The notes: a model not told the origin generated them from the letters alone. Counted from the stretch's first letter, positions 1-8,792 are shown. The stretch is 38,225 nt of DNA from a bacterium (GCA_024278555.1 JAJRSX010000042.1:1-38225), one strand, 5' to 3'. A program made the numbers and translations.

Positions 1-1470
1 CCCCTGACCCTGCTGGGTATCCTATTTCCCATTCTTAAAGGCGGAGTATCACCGACAACAACTGCGACCGCGATCTTCGCCGCCCTTTCGATCGCCACCG
101 TCACCTACCTGCGTACGCATGGTGCCGGGAGCGTCGCCCGCAAGCTCCTCCTCACAACCGCCAGCTTACTGTTCTATAGCGCCTGGCGCTGGCCATTCAC
201 CGCCCTTCTACTATTCAGCACCGTCCTCGACTTCAATTGCGCCCGCGCCATTCACCGCGCACCGGACCAAAGGAGGCGCCGACTTTATCTGACCATCAGC
301 CTCATCGGTAACCTTGGCCTCCTTGCCTTCTTCAAATACACCAACTTCCTCCTCGGCGCTCTTGGCGACCTTCTCGGCATCGCCGGCCTCCATGTTGCGA
401 TCGGCCCCCTCCCGATCATCCTCCCACTGGGAATCTCCTTCTACACATTCCAGACTCTCAGCTACACGATCGACGTCTATCGCGGCCAACTCGATCCCCG
501 AGAATCGGTCCTGGACCTAGCCCTCTTCGTCTCCTTCTTTCCCCAACTCGTCGCTGGCCCCATCGTTCGAGCCTCAGACTTTCTCCCGCAACTCGACGAA
601 GAACACCGGTGGGATTCCAAACGAGCCAAGGCGGGCCTTCTCCTCATGTGCCAGGGCATGGCGAAGAAGCTCCTCGTCGCCGATACCCTCGCCCCGATCG
701 TCAACCAGGCATACTCCAGCCCCAGTCTCTACAGCGGTGTCTCCCTCTTGGTCGCAACTTACTGCTTCGCGTTCCAGATTTACTGTGATTTCTCCGGCTA
801 CAGCGACATCGCCATCGGTGCCGCACAGGTCCTCGGGTTCGAGATACCGCTGAACTTCCGACGTCCCTACTTCGCCACAAACATCACAACCTTCTGGCGC
901 CGCTGGCATATCTCCCTCTCCACGTGGCTGCGAGACTACCTCTACATCCCCCTCGGAGGAAACCGGCACGGCACTCTGCGTACCTACAAGAACCTAATGG
1001 CAACAATGGTCCTTGGAGGACTATGGCACGGTGCCAGCTACAACTTCGTGATCTGGGGAACGATCCATGGCGTTGCACTTGCAGCCCACAAACTGATGAT
1101 GTCGCTTCGTCACCAGCACACGGTAACTGATACCAAGCATCCATTTTCATGGATCATCCATACAGCAATTACCTTTCACCTCGTTTGTATCACCTGGGTC
1201 TTCTTCCGCGCTGAGACATTTAGCAAGTCCATCGCGATTATCCACCGAATTTTTCTCGACTCAGCGGGTCTTATGGTGCCATGGCTCTTCCCAGCAGTTC
1301 TTATTCCAGCCCTCCTGGTCTCAGATTCCCTGCAGTCACGAACAGGTATCATCGACACGATTGTGAAATATCCCCGTTTGAGCCGCGCAACAGTCACAAT
1401 TTGTATCGCTGTGATGCTAGCAATCGTAACTTCGAGCAAACCCTCCGACTTCATCTATTTCGTATTTTAG
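1..1470 (+). CDS. MBOAT family O-acyltransferase (AlgI-like), 5' end outside window
   Basis: This is a multi-pass membrane O-acyltransferase that would pass acyl (usually acetyl) groups across the inner membrane to a surface polysaccharide. The reading frame is open from the first base of the window and the first clear membrane segments are already under way, so the start codon lies upstream or is ambiguous; about 489 codons are visible. Family marks seen: LPLGISFYTFQTLSY, then FPQLVAGPIVRASDF, then FWRRWHISLSTWLRDY followed by IPLGGNRHG, and GGLWHGASYNF, which holds the conserved MBOAT histidine (WHG). The stop is TAG at 1468-1470. A GDSL/SGNH protein starts 15 bases later, the usual AlgI/AlgJ-like pairing in exopolysaccharide acetylation. 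The family call is firm; the acyl group and the acceptor are inferred from context. Confidence 0.93.
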   Translation, partial: PLTLLGILFPILKGGVSPTTTATAIFAALSIATVTYLRTHGAGSVARKLLLTTASLLFYSAWRWPFTALLLFSTVLDFNCARAIHRAPDQRRRRLYLTISLIGNLGLLAFFKYTNFLLGALGDLLGIAGLHVAIGPLPIILPLGISFYTFQTLSYTIDVYRGQLDPRESVLDLALFVSFFPQLVAGPIVRASDFLPQLDEEHRWDSKRAKAGLLLMCQGMAKKLLVADTLAPIVNQAYSSPSLYSGVSLLVATYCFAFQIYCDFSGYSDIAIGAAQVLGFEIPLNFRRPYFATNITTFWRRWHISLSTWLRDYLYIPLGGNRHGTLRTYKNLMATMVLGGLWHGASYNFVIWGTIHGVALAAHKLMMSLRHQHTVTDTKHPFSWIIHTAITFHLVCITWVFFRAETFSKSIAIIHRIFLDSAGLMVPWLFPAVLIPALLVSDSLQSRTGIIDTIVKYPRLSRATVTICIAVMLAIVTSSKPSDFIYFVF

Positions 1471-1485
1471 TCGAGGATAATATTT

Positions 1486-2646
1486 GTGACAATAACATCC
1501 TCAACAAGACACATCAGCAGCACGATCGCCGCCGATATCGCTATTGCCATTACAGCGATTCTACTCGCAGAGGGGATACTACGTCTGGTCTATCCCCAGC
1601 CACTCCATCTCCTCCTTCGTGGAGTCTACCAAGTACGCAAGACAGGGTTTGTCTATCGACCTCACTCGAGAACAATCGTCAACAATGGATACGGTGATCA
1701 TGAGTTTTCCGTAAACAACTGGGGATGCAGGGATCAGGACTATGGCGCAAAGCGACCAGAAGAATGGCGCCTCCTCTGCATTGGTGACAGCTTCAGCGAC
1801 AATCAAGCCCTCGAAGTTAACCAGATCTATCCCAATGTCCTTGAAGCCGATCTCATGGGTGAATTCCCGGAAAGACGACTATCCGTGATCAACGCGGGTA
1901 TGGCTGGATGGGGGTTATGGCACTACCTCGACTATCTCAAAGAGATGCTACCAACCATCAAGCCCGATCTCGTAGTAATCGCAATGGCTGCGTCAGGGGA
2001 CATGCTCAAGAGCAACAAGCCAAAACCGCCACGGAGCTACGAGCTCTGGAATGGCCTGCCTGTGCCTCGACATTCCTCAATAGCACACCGGCTGAAGTGG
2101 ACGCTTTCGTACACGAATCAATGGCTCAAGGGCCACTCGCACGCCTACATCCTCTTTCGCCGCCTGACCTACTGGCCTGGCCGCTGGATTGGGTTGAGCA
2201 AGGTGCCCCATTTTTACCCACTGGTCACCGACCCAACTTACGAAAGACGCGTACTGGCTCCAACGACGAAAGTGCTGAAAGAGATCCAAAGCCTTTGCAC
2301 TGACGCGGGAGTACCCATTGTCGTCCTCGACGTACCGCGAATCTACGAGGTTGACCAACGAGACCGGCAGCTAAGGATCCAGCTCGAACGTCCCGACCTC
2401 ACACGTTTCGACATCCAGCGGCCGATCCGCGTCTTGCGTGGCATCACCCAAAGCCTACACATCCCTCTCTATAACCCCACCGAAGATCTCGCGGCGTCAC
2501 GCGAGGCGGTCTATTTCGCCGGATTCGAGCACTGGAATGTGGCCGGTAACCGAATTGTCGCCAAGGGTCTCCGTGCCTTCTTGGAACACCAAGGGCTCCT
2601 GTTCAAATTGAATACTCCGTCACGAAGCGCCCCTGCCGTCCGGTAG
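1486..2646 (+). CDS. SGNH/GDSL-type membrane-anchored acyl-transfer partner
   Basis: A 386-aa protein with an N-terminal membrane anchor (about residues 13-30) and an extracytoplasmic SGNH-hydrolase-like domain. Block I is CIGDSFSDNQAL (Ser about residue 102), and a C-terminal FEHWNVAGN supplies the probable catalytic histidine (about 349). The start is GTG at 1486, preceded by a GAGG Shine-Dalgarno at 1473-1476. It follows the MBOAT gene by 15 bases, so the two are almost certainly co-transcribed. By analogy with AlgJ/AlgX and PatB-type pairs it would take an acyl group from the MBOAT protein and place it on the exported glycan; this is inferred. The 3' end converges on the deacetylase gene, with only 20 bases between the stop codons. 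Confidence 0.82.
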   Translation: MTITSSTRHISSTIAADIAIAITAILLAEGILRLVYPQPLHLLLRGVYQVRKTGFVYRPHSRTIVNNGYGDHEFSVNNWGCRDQDYGAKRPEEWRLLCIGDSFSDNQALEVNQIYPNVLEADLMGEFPERRLSVINAGMAGWGLWHYLDYLKEMLPTIKPDLVVIAMAASGDMLKSNKPKPPRSYELWNGLPVPRHSSIAHRLKWTLSYTNQWLKGHSHAYILFRRLTYWPGRWIGLSKVPHFYPLVTDPTYERRVLAPTTKVLKEIQSLCTDAGVPIVVLDVPRIYEVDQRDRQLRIQLERPDLTRFDIQRPIRVLRGITQSLHIPLYNPTEDLAASREAVYFAGFEHWNVAGNRIVAKGLRAFLEHQGLLFKLNTPSRSAPAVR

Positions 2647-2673
2647 CAACCGGCCAACAACGTCTGTTACCGG
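2640..2673. other. Imperfect inverted repeat spanning two convergent stop codons
   Basis: CCGGTAGCA at 2640-2648 pairs with TGTTACCGG at 2665-2673 with one mismatch and a 16-base loop. It covers the stop codons of the convergent SGNH and deacetylase genes. There is no T tract on either side, so a bidirectional intrinsic terminator is possible but weakly supported. Confidence 0.3.
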
Positions 2674-3647
2674 CTCACGAGCCAAGCCATTGCCCCGCCG
2701 AGCAACACCGCCGTGCCAAGCAGAAAGGTCAAGCCGCGAGTGGTGAAGATGGGGGCCAAGGGGGAATTGAAAAGAAAGGCGCGAATCGGAATCCAGATTC
2801 GCGGGCCGAGGATCCGGGGTGGCAGCTTCTTCAGGTAGCTGATCACCTTGCGCACCAGGATCGGCACTGGACGGAGATTGGCGAAGAGCTCTTCCACCCC
2901 AAAGGTCCCCTCCACCAGGATCCGCCGCACCATCATGGGATCCGCCCCCGGCGCCACCGCCCCGATGAATGGCGTGTGGATCGACTGATAGCCGAGTTCC
3001 TTGGAGACCCTCACTAGATCGTGCGTGTGGCGCGTCGTCCCCGGCAGGCTGTAGCTGTCCACCGTACGTCCGGTAAGGGCCTCGATCGCCGCCCGGCTCT
3101 CGGTGAGCTCGCGACGCACCTCTGCCTCCGCCATCCGCGATAGATCGCCATGGGTCACCCCGTGACCCTGGAAATCGATTCCCACTGCCGCCATCTCTCG
3201 CACCTGCGCCTCTGTCAACGGCCGGTCGACCGCCGCCTTGGAGGTAAAGACCTCCGACTGCGGATCGGTGGTGAGAAAGATCGTCGCCGGGATACCCAGC
3301 TCCCGCATCACCGGAAAGGCATTGTCGTAGACCGAGCGCCACCCATCATCAAAGGTGACCACGACCCACCGGGCCGGAAGCCCCTCCCTCCCCTCCAGGG
3401 CATCCACCATCTCCCCGTTCGAGATAAATCGATACCCCTGCCCGGCCAACGCCCGCATCTGCGCATCGAAGACCTCCCGACCCACCGAAAAGAGGCGCTC
3501 GTATGGTGAAGTCGCCACCGCCGCCCCCCAGTCATCCACCACCGAGTGGTACTGGAGCACGAAGCCCCGTCGGGGGTGGAGTTCATTGCGGTTGTACCAG
3601 AGAGCCCAGGCAAGGAGGACGCCGCTGGCCAGCAACAAAATACTCAC
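2667..3647 (-). CDS. Polysaccharide deacetylase (NodB homology domain, membrane-anchored)
   Basis: A NodB/CE4-type metal-dependent deacetylase, expected to remove N- or O-acetyl groups from a glycan outside the cytoplasm. It has an N-terminal membrane segment (SILLLASGVLLAWALW), then LQYHSV, the metal/catalytic TFDDG motif (about residues 98-102) and HGVTH, the usual His pair (about 162-166). A second hydrophobic segment ends the protein (LTFLLGTAVLLGGAMAWLV), which is unusual: both ends seem tied to the membrane. I chose GTG at 3647; a TTG at 3659 adds four residues, and neither has a well-spaced ribosome site (the GGGGGAG lies only 3 bases before the GTG). It is convergent to the MBOAT/SGNH pair, so acylation and deacylation genes adjoin. 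Confidence 0.85.
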   Translation of the reverse strand: MSILLLASGVLLAWALWYNRNELHPRRGFVLQYHSVVDDWGAAVATSPYERLFSVGREVFDAQMRALAGQGYRFISNGEMVDALEGREGLPARWVVVTFDDGWRSVYDNAFPVMRELGIPATIFLTTDPQSEVFTSKAAVDRPLTEAQVREMAAVGIDFQGHGVTHGDLSRMAEAEVRRELTESRAAIEALTGRTVDSYSLPGTTRHTHDLVRVSKELGYQSIHTPFIGAVAPGADPMMVRRILVEGTFGVEELFANLRPVPILVRKVISYLKKLPPRILGPRIWIPIRAFLFNSPLAPIFTTRGLTFLLGTAVLLGGAMAWLVSR

Positions 3648-3729
3648 GCACTCCCCCAATCCGAATCACCCATCACCCGTTGCGTTGGCAGTAACGACAC
3701 TAGCCCTCCACCGGTATCGTCTTCGTCCC

Positions 3730-4875
3730 CTACCACCGAACACGAGGCATGATCTTGTTCCGGTCGATCCGCTCCTTGTAGCGAATCACCTCCTCCAACA
3801 TACCGCCAAGGACCTCGTCAGTCAGAAAGTGTGGTTCCAGACCAAGCTCCAAGAGACCTGTATAGTTGGCATTGTAATAGTGATCTTCAGGCTCCTTGCG
3901 GGGGTTCTCGATCGGCTTGATCTTCACATTGAGTCCCATGCCGTTACCCACACGCTGGACCTTCTCCGCCAGCTCATTGACCGAGAAGAGCTCGGTGAAC
4001 TGGTTGAAGATCCGCAGCTCACCCGACGCCGCCGGCTGGTTTGCGGAGAGCTCCACACACGCGAGAGTGTCACGCAGGTTCAAATAACCACGTGTCTGCC
4101 CACCCTTCCCGTACACCGTCAGGGGATGGCCAACGGCCGCCTGGACGAGGAAACGGTTGAGCAAGGTCCCAAAGATGTCGTCGTAATGAAAGTTCGGCAT
4201 CAACCTCTCATCCTGCTCCGTCTCGTCCGTCATCAGCCCATAAACCGGACCCTGCATCAGATCCGTGACCCGCAGCCCCCACATTCGGACATAGAACCAC
4301 AGCATGTCCGTGTCCATGATCTTCGTGGTGTGGTAGAGCGATCCCGTCTGCCGTGGATAGAGGAAACGCCCCTTACGTCCCTTGTGCTCGATCTCGATCC
4401 ACCCCTCCTCGATGTCGATGTTGGGCGTGCCGTACTCGCCCATGGTGCCCAGCTTGACGACGTGGCACTCGGGCGCGAACTCGTGTACCGCCCAGATGAC
4501 GTTGAAGGTTGCCCCAAGGTTATTGAGCAAGGTAAGACGCGCCGTGACATCGTCGATCATCGAGTAGGGCGCCGAGGGCTGCTCGGCATAGTGAACCACC
4601 GTGTCCGGATGCCACTCCTGAAATACGCCAGAGAGGAACCGGTAATCGCCACAATCGCCGATAAAGCAGTCGATCTTTCGTCCGGAGACCTCCTCCCATG
4701 CGGCCACCCGTTCGTGGAGGTTCGGATTCGGCATCAATGCCTCAACGTTCTGCTCTCGCGCCATATTGCGTCGAAGATAGTTGTCCACGACCGCAACATC
4801 GTGCCCCCGGGCAGACAAGTGCATCGCCGTGGGCCAACCAAGATAACCGTCACCACCGAGAATCAGGATACGCAT
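3730..4875 (-). CDS. sqdB: UDP-sulfoquinovose synthase (SqdB/SQD1 family)
   Basis: Makes UDP-sulfoquinovose from UDP-glucose and sulfite, the only common route to a C-S bonded sugar. The 381-aa protein is an extended short-chain dehydrogenase with the NAD loop ILGGDGYLGW (residues 5-14). The SQD1 hallmarks are nearly unchanged: EQPSAPYSMID, KLGTMGEYGTPNIDIEEG with the active-site Thr144, YHTTK with Tyr181 and Lys185, QAAVGHPLTVYGKGGQTRGY, and a C-terminal YYNANYTGLLELGLEPH. Length matches the family. The start ATG at 4875 has an AGGAG site 7 bases upstream. Known roles are sulfolipid synthesis in phototrophs and some other bacteria, and Agl3 in Sulfolobus for the N-glycan. Here its neighbours are glycan-assembly genes and no SqdD/SqdX partner is evident, so use in a polysaccharide is inferred. 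Confidence 0.95.
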   Translation of the reverse strand: MRILILGGDGYLGWPTAMHLSARGHDVAVVDNYLRRNMAREQNVEALMPNPNLHERVAAWEEVSGRKIDCFIGDCGDYRFLSGVFQEWHPDTVVHYAEQPSAPYSMIDDVTARLTLLNNLGATFNVIWAVHEFAPECHVVKLGTMGEYGTPNIDIEEGWIEIEHKGRKGRFLYPRQTGSLYHTTKIMDTDMLWFYVRMWGLRVTDLMQGPVYGLMTDETEQDERLMPNFHYDDIFGTLLNRFLVQAAVGHPLTVYGKGGQTRGYLNLRDTLACVELSANQPAASGELRIFNQFTELFSVNELAEKVQRVGNGMGLNVKIKPIENPRKEPEDHYYNANYTGLLELGLEPHFLTDEVLGGMLEEVIRYKERIDRNKIMPRVRW

Positions 4876-4900
4876 GGACTGCTCCTATGTGATTTACGTT

Positions 4901-4928
4901 TGAAGAATCGTCCGTGGACGATTCTTCA
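4901..4928 (-). other. Perfect 13-bp inverted repeat in the spacer before sqdB
   Basis: TGAAGAATCGTCC and its exact complement are separated by two bases, making a 28-base hairpin in the 61-base gap between the dehydratase stop and the sqdB ribosome site. On the transcribed strand no T run follows, so it does not look like an intrinsic terminator. It could be an mRNA-processing or stability element, or an attenuator for sqdB. Confidence 0.7.
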
Positions 4929-4936
4929 TCACCCTC

Positions 4937-5950
4937 TCAATCGCAGGCATCTTCTCCAAGGCAGCCGGCGGTTTCCAGAAAGTCCTTTACCTCTACCTTC
5001 GTTATGGGCTCCTCTTCCGAAGAGACATAGGCGCTGCGCACCTGCTCCTGGCCTCCTGGATAACGGTAGCTTGCCCGCTCCTCCTCAGCCTGGATCGCCG
5101 GCAAGGTGACAAACATCGAGCCGATATCCAGAGACCTTGGCACCTCCGCGTCAGTCATCAGCTCCTCATACAGCTTCTCCCCCGGCTTCGCGCCGATCTC
5201 GGTGATCTCAATCGACACAGGATCGTGTCCGAATCTCGGCGCCAGCTCCTCAATCATCACCCGCGCGAGGTCCTCGATCCGCAACACGGGCATTTTCGTA
5301 ATGAAGACCTCGCCCCCCTTGGCCAGGGTGCACGAGGCGAGTACCAGATGGGCCGCCTCCTCGACCGTCATCACGAAGCGCGTCATGCGCCGATCCGTCA
5401 GGGTGACCGGCCCGCCCTTACGGATTTGCTCGACAAAGATTGGTACGACCGATCCGCGCGACCCGACCACGTTGCCAAAACGGCTGCTGAAGAAAATCGG
5501 GCCGCCGTCATGCCGCCCGTAGTTGGCGGCGGTCATCAACCGCTCGCCCATCAGCTTCGAGGTTCCCATCACGTTCGTCGGGTTCACCGCCTTGTCCGAG
5601 CTGGTGAAGAGCACCATCTCCACACCCGGCGTGTGCAGCGCCGCCTCAATCACGTTCTGACCGCCCATCAAATTCGTCTGCACCGCATCGAAGGGGTTGT
5701 ACTCGCAGAGAAAGACGTGCTTGAAGGCCGCCACGTGGAGCACCATGTCGCACCCCTCCATGGCACGCTGAACCTTGCGGGCATCACGGATGTCGCCGAG
5801 CAACGGGCGGACACTCCCCGTGTCTCGATACTGCTCACCCAGGAGAAAGAGACCGCTCTCATTATTGTCGAGGACACGAACCTCCTCAGTGCCGAGCTCC
5901 ACGAGCTGCGCCACCAAGGCACTCCCAACCGTCCCCACTCCCCCTGTCAC
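4937..5950 (-). CDS. CapD/WbpM-type nucleotide-sugar 4,6-dehydratase, soluble short form
   Basis: A polysaccharide-biosynthesis dehydratase of the WbpM/CapD group, which turns UDP-GlcNAc-type sugars into 4-keto-6-deoxy intermediates. Marks seen: TGGVGTVGS (dinucleotide loop), AAFKHV, FTSSDKAVNPTNVMGTSK, SSRFGNVVGSRGSVVP and GAKPGEKLYEEL. The catalytic tyrosine position is methionine (NVMGTSK), the Ser-Met-Lys arrangement known from WbpM. There is no N-terminal membrane domain. The start is a problem: GTG at 5950 begins inside the first Rossmann strand, yet the same frame continues upstream with RAFFARRHVL to an in-frame TGA at 5999-6001 without ATG, GTG or TTG. An ATT at 5981-5983, with GAG five bases before it, is the best alternative. 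A DegT-type aminotransferase encoded further along could use its product. Confidence 0.88.
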   Translation of the reverse strand: MTGGVGTVGSALVAQLVELGTEEVRVLDNNESGLFLLGEQYRDTGSVRPLLGDIRDARKVQRAMEGCDMVLHVAAFKHVFLCEYNPFDAVQTNLMGGQNVIEAALHTPGVEMVLFTSSDKAVNPTNVMGTSKLMGERLMTAANYGRHDGGPIFFSSRFGNVVGSRGSVVPIFVEQIRKGGPVTLTDRRMTRFVMTVEEAAHLVLASCTLAKGGEVFITKMPVLRIEDLARVMIEELAPRFGHDPVSIEITEIGAKPGEKLYEELMTDAEVPRSLDIGSMFVTLPAIQAEEERASYRYPGGQEQVRSAYVSSEEEPITKVEVKDFLETAGCLGEDACD

Positions 5951-6097
5951 CAGGACATGGCGCCTGGCGAAAAAGGCCCGAATCTGCTCTGCAAAGAGTC
6001 AACCCAAGGTCACTCCCTCCGTTTCCGGCAGACACCATTGCCCGCCGCTCGTTCCTTATCGGTCTAACCGGCAGTCCAGTGCAAGCGAGACGCCGAC

Positions 6098-7252
6098 CTA
6101 CCGCTGCGTCGGCTGCCACTGCTGGATACGCTCTCCCCGCACCACCTTCCACCACGCCACCAAGAGGGCGGTATTCACCAAGAGGTAGAAGGCCGGGAAG
6201 TTGAGGGCCTTGAGACCTCGCCCCTGCCTTTGCAAGACCAACCCAGCGATCGCCGCGGTCCAGAAGAACAGTTGCACCGCAAACGCCGCCGTGTAGAACC
6301 AGCCCCGACCTACCAGGACACAGCTCGAGACAAGCAACACCACCAAGAAAAACGGCACCAACCATCGACACAGCTTGTGGCTGAAGAACTGGAGCGAGAG
6401 CAGGCCATGGCGGCGGGGATCGAGGATGTCGAGGTTCTGGGTGAAGGCGGTGATCCCCCGGGTGAAGGTCCGAATCCTCCGGCGGAACTCCACGCCGGAG
6501 CTCTTCGAAGTCGCCACCCGCGCTCGCGCCTCGCTCTCATGAATTACCCGATAGCCACGCCGCACCACGGACAACGGCACAAAGATGTCTTCCGAGTACC
6601 AGTCCACCAGCTCCGGCATCAGCTCACGGCGAATCCCGTAAAAGCAGCCACTCACCACAAACAGGGTGTTGACCTCGGTCTCCAGCCGCCGCACCCAGAT
6701 CTCGTACGCCGTGTACCAGCTCGCGATACGCGTCACCGGTGACTCCTTGCTTGGAATACTGTGGTCCTGCCCGGTGATCATTCCCACCCGCGGATCGGCG
6801 AAGCCACGTACGAGCTGCCGCAGTGAGTCCGGATAGAGCTGCACCGTCGCGTCGGTCACCACGACCACATCGCCCCTCACATTTGCCATCGCGGCATTGA
6901 TCGCCCGTGGTTTGCCAACACGCTCCGGCAACTCCAGCACCTCCAGGCTCTCATAACCCAACCCGCGCGCCACGTCCGCCGTCCGGTCGGTACACCCATC
7001 GCAGACAAGCAGCACGTGAAACCGATCCTGCGGGAAGTCCGTTTCGAAGGTGTTACGGAGCTTCGCCGCAATGGTTGACTCACCGTTAAGCACCGGGATG
7101 AGGATCGTAAGTATAGGTGTAAGATCACCCCGCACCACTGGCCGACCACCACGAAGCCAGCGAATGACCACCAAGAATAGAGGGTACCCGGCATAGGCGT
7201 AGACCACGAGAAATACTGCTGCCAAAAAGCACATCGTTGCCATTATGGCCAC
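6098..7252 (-). CDS. Glycosyltransferase family 2, membrane-bound
   Basis: A 384-aa inverting GT-A glycosyltransferase that would add a sugar to a lipid-linked or nascent glycan on the cytoplasmic face. It begins with a membrane segment (about residues 8-32). Then come the GT2 nucleotide-binding motif CDGCTDRT (84-91), GKPRAINAAM (113-122), TDAT in the DXD position (133-136) and SEDIFVPL (220-227), which supplies the catalytic acid. RRRIRTFTRG (257-266) resembles the Q/RxxRW region of processive GT2 enzymes. Two or three C-terminal membrane segments follow. GTG at 7252 is the longest start; ATG at 7243, with GGTGG before it, is equally likely. The sugar donor cannot be told from sequence. Confidence 0.9.
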   Translation of the reverse strand: MAIMATMCFLAAVFLVVYAYAGYPLFLVVIRWLRGGRPVVRGDLTPILTILIPVLNGESTIAAKLRNTFETDFPQDRFHVLLVCDGCTDRTADVARGLGYESLEVLELPERVGKPRAINAAMANVRGDVVVVTDATVQLYPDSLRQLVRGFADPRVGMITGQDHSIPSKESPVTRIASWYTAYEIWVRRLETEVNTLFVVSGCFYGIRRELMPELVDWYSEDIFVPLSVVRRGYRVIHESEARARVATSKSSGVEFRRRIRTFTRGITAFTQNLDILDPRRHGLLSLQFFSHKLCRWLVPFFLVVLLVSSCVLVGRGWFYTAAFAVQLFFWTAAIAGLVLQRQGRGLKALNFPAFYLLVNTALLVAWWKVVRGERIQQWQPTQR

Positions 7253-7493
7253 CAGGGAAACTCGATACTCTCAGTCCATGTCGGACATAGAGAAATTCAT
7301 TACAACAACCGATAAATCCACTACATGGACCTCTGTATATTTCCGTAACGTTCTACTATTCCGCCTTCCGTGATCCACTAGCGACACTCCTTGCACCCTT
7401 TGCCGTCCAGATCACCGCGATCCCCAGACACGTCTCCACATGTTCCGATTCTGAAAGCTCTTCGTGGATACTCAGGCCTCTTTATGCACTCAT
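7253..7493. other. AT-rich spacer without a recognisable gene
   Basis: About 240 bases between the flippase stop and the GT2 start, noticeably richer in A and T than the flanks. I saw no convincing coding frame, hairpin terminator or strong promoter. It marks one edge of the low-GC part of the locus and could hold the promoter of the GT2-dehydratase-sqdB-deacetylase unit. Confidence 0.4.
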
Positions 7494-8792
7494 TCATGTA
7501 CCGCGAGCAAGCGGCGGTGAATAATCACTAGCGATATAAATACCGCATGCAATCGTAGCGACACCGACCAATACTCCTACACAGCTAAACATGATTAGCG
7601 TTGCCTCTGCACTCATACCACAAACATGCCCAATGGTGAGCGCGATCGCACCTAGCGAAACAGAAATAACCTGAAGCAACAACGTAACCCTCTGCTCCTT
7701 CAAGACAATAAAAACAACAGAAGAAGGCGCCTGAACGAAAATAGCTACCAACCACGGAACCAGAATTGCTGTATACCGCCCTGCAGTAGCCCAACGATCA
7801 CCAAGAACCGCTGCGAACAACGATTCACCTGCCAGGGAGAGAGGTCCGAAAACGATGACAGAACCTACCAGCATGCCAACAGTTAGCTTGATGAGACTAG
7901 GACGCAGCGAAACCCCTCCTGCGTTGATCTCCGCTGCCTTCTGGAGATATACCTTCCGTATTGACTCACTCAGCAGGTTAACTGGAATCCGGACAAGTCG
8001 GCTGCTCACTGCGTAGAACCCAACCACCTCCGGACCGAAAAACGACGACATCATTACGATCGGTAGGTTTCCAGAAACATTGCGAAGCAGCGCGGTCGGA
8101 GCCGCATATCGAGGAAATTCTTTGTATCGACGCGCCAGTGCAAATAGGTCGCCACGCTTCAACCCAGAAAACGTTGCCTTATCCGTAAACCGATACGCCG
8201 TCGCTGCCAGCAGGATCATTAGGGCGAAACAAATACCTACAAAGAAACCACCAATCAAGCCGCCCACCGTCGATGACACCGCTACGCCAACGACAATCCG
8301 AAAAACCCCCTGCCCTCCCGCCTGAGCCATAGAGGCCTTCGCCAGAGCACCGAAGCACTTTCCACGAATCGTCAGAGATATACATATTGTATTCATACCC
8401 CACACAACGATTCCCAACGGAACAACGAAATACCAACTCCCAAGCTTCTGATGCCAATCTCGAAAAGGCTCGACGTCCGGCGCGAGGAACAAAACGAGCC
8501 ACGCAGCCATAGATACCCCGATCAAGATAACCGCAGATAATACAGCCAACCGGGACGCTTCAGCCTCCGACGCCGGGATGACAATAGCTTGGTCATACCG
8601 TAGTGACCCGATAGAGGCGGTGATGGTCACTAGCGACACGAACAAGGCGGCCACACCAAAGTATTCCGGCCTGTATAGCCTTGCGATTACCGGGGTGAGG
8701 GCGACCGTAATTGCGCGAGCAGCCGCACTTCCAGACAGAAGTGTAAGTACATTTGCAAGGAACCCTCCCCATCGCAGTACAAGACCACGCAT
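7494..8792 (-). CDS. Wzx-type polysaccharide/oligosaccharide flippase
   Basis: A polytopic membrane protein of the polysaccharide-export (MOP/MATE-like) group, expected to flip undecaprenyl-linked repeat units to the periplasm. It has about 12 hydrophobic segments over 432 residues. The N-terminus (SGSAAARAITVALTPVIARL, then RPEYFGVAALFVS) is typical of these flippases, and a central KEFPRYAAPTALLRNVSG precedes the second half. The ATG at 8792 has GGGGTGG directly upstream and gives MRGLVLRWGG; a longer frame to 8843 adds 17 residues that do not look conserved. It sits between the GT2 gene and a sulfotransferase gene, and with the Wzy-like polymerase it suggests a Wzx/Wzy assembly route. No Wzz, Wza or priming transferase is in the window. 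Confidence 0.88.
   Translation of the reverse strand: MRGLVLRWGGFLANVLTLLSGSAAARAITVALTPVIARLYRPEYFGVAALFVSLVTITASIGSLRYDQAIVIPASEAEASRLAVLSAVILIGVSMAAWLVLFLAPDVEPFRDWHQKLGSWYFVVPLGIVVWGMNTICISLTIRGKCFGALAKASMAQAGGQGVFRIVVGVAVSSTVGGLIGGFFVGICFALMILLAATAYRFTDKATFSGLKRGDLFALARRYKEFPRYAAPTALLRNVSGNLPIVMMSSFFGPEVVGFYAVSSRLVRIPVNLLSESIRKVYLQKAAEINAGGVSLRPSLIKLTVGMLVGSVIVFGPLSLAGESLFAAVLGDRWATAGRYTAILVPWLVAIFVQAPSSVVFIVLKEQRVTLLLQVISVSLGAIALTIGHVCGMSAEATLIMFSCVGVLVGVATIACGIYIASDYSPPLARGT

Noticed and set aside
4901-4928. Hairpin considered as an intrinsic terminator
   Set aside because: No T-rich tract follows the stem on the transcribed strand, and genes on both sides belong to the same apparent unit.
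3355-5109. Long open frame on the plus strand opposite the deacetylase and sqdB genes
   Set aside because: It is antisense to two clear enzyme genes, has no family motifs and a biased composition typical of the complement of GC-rich genes.
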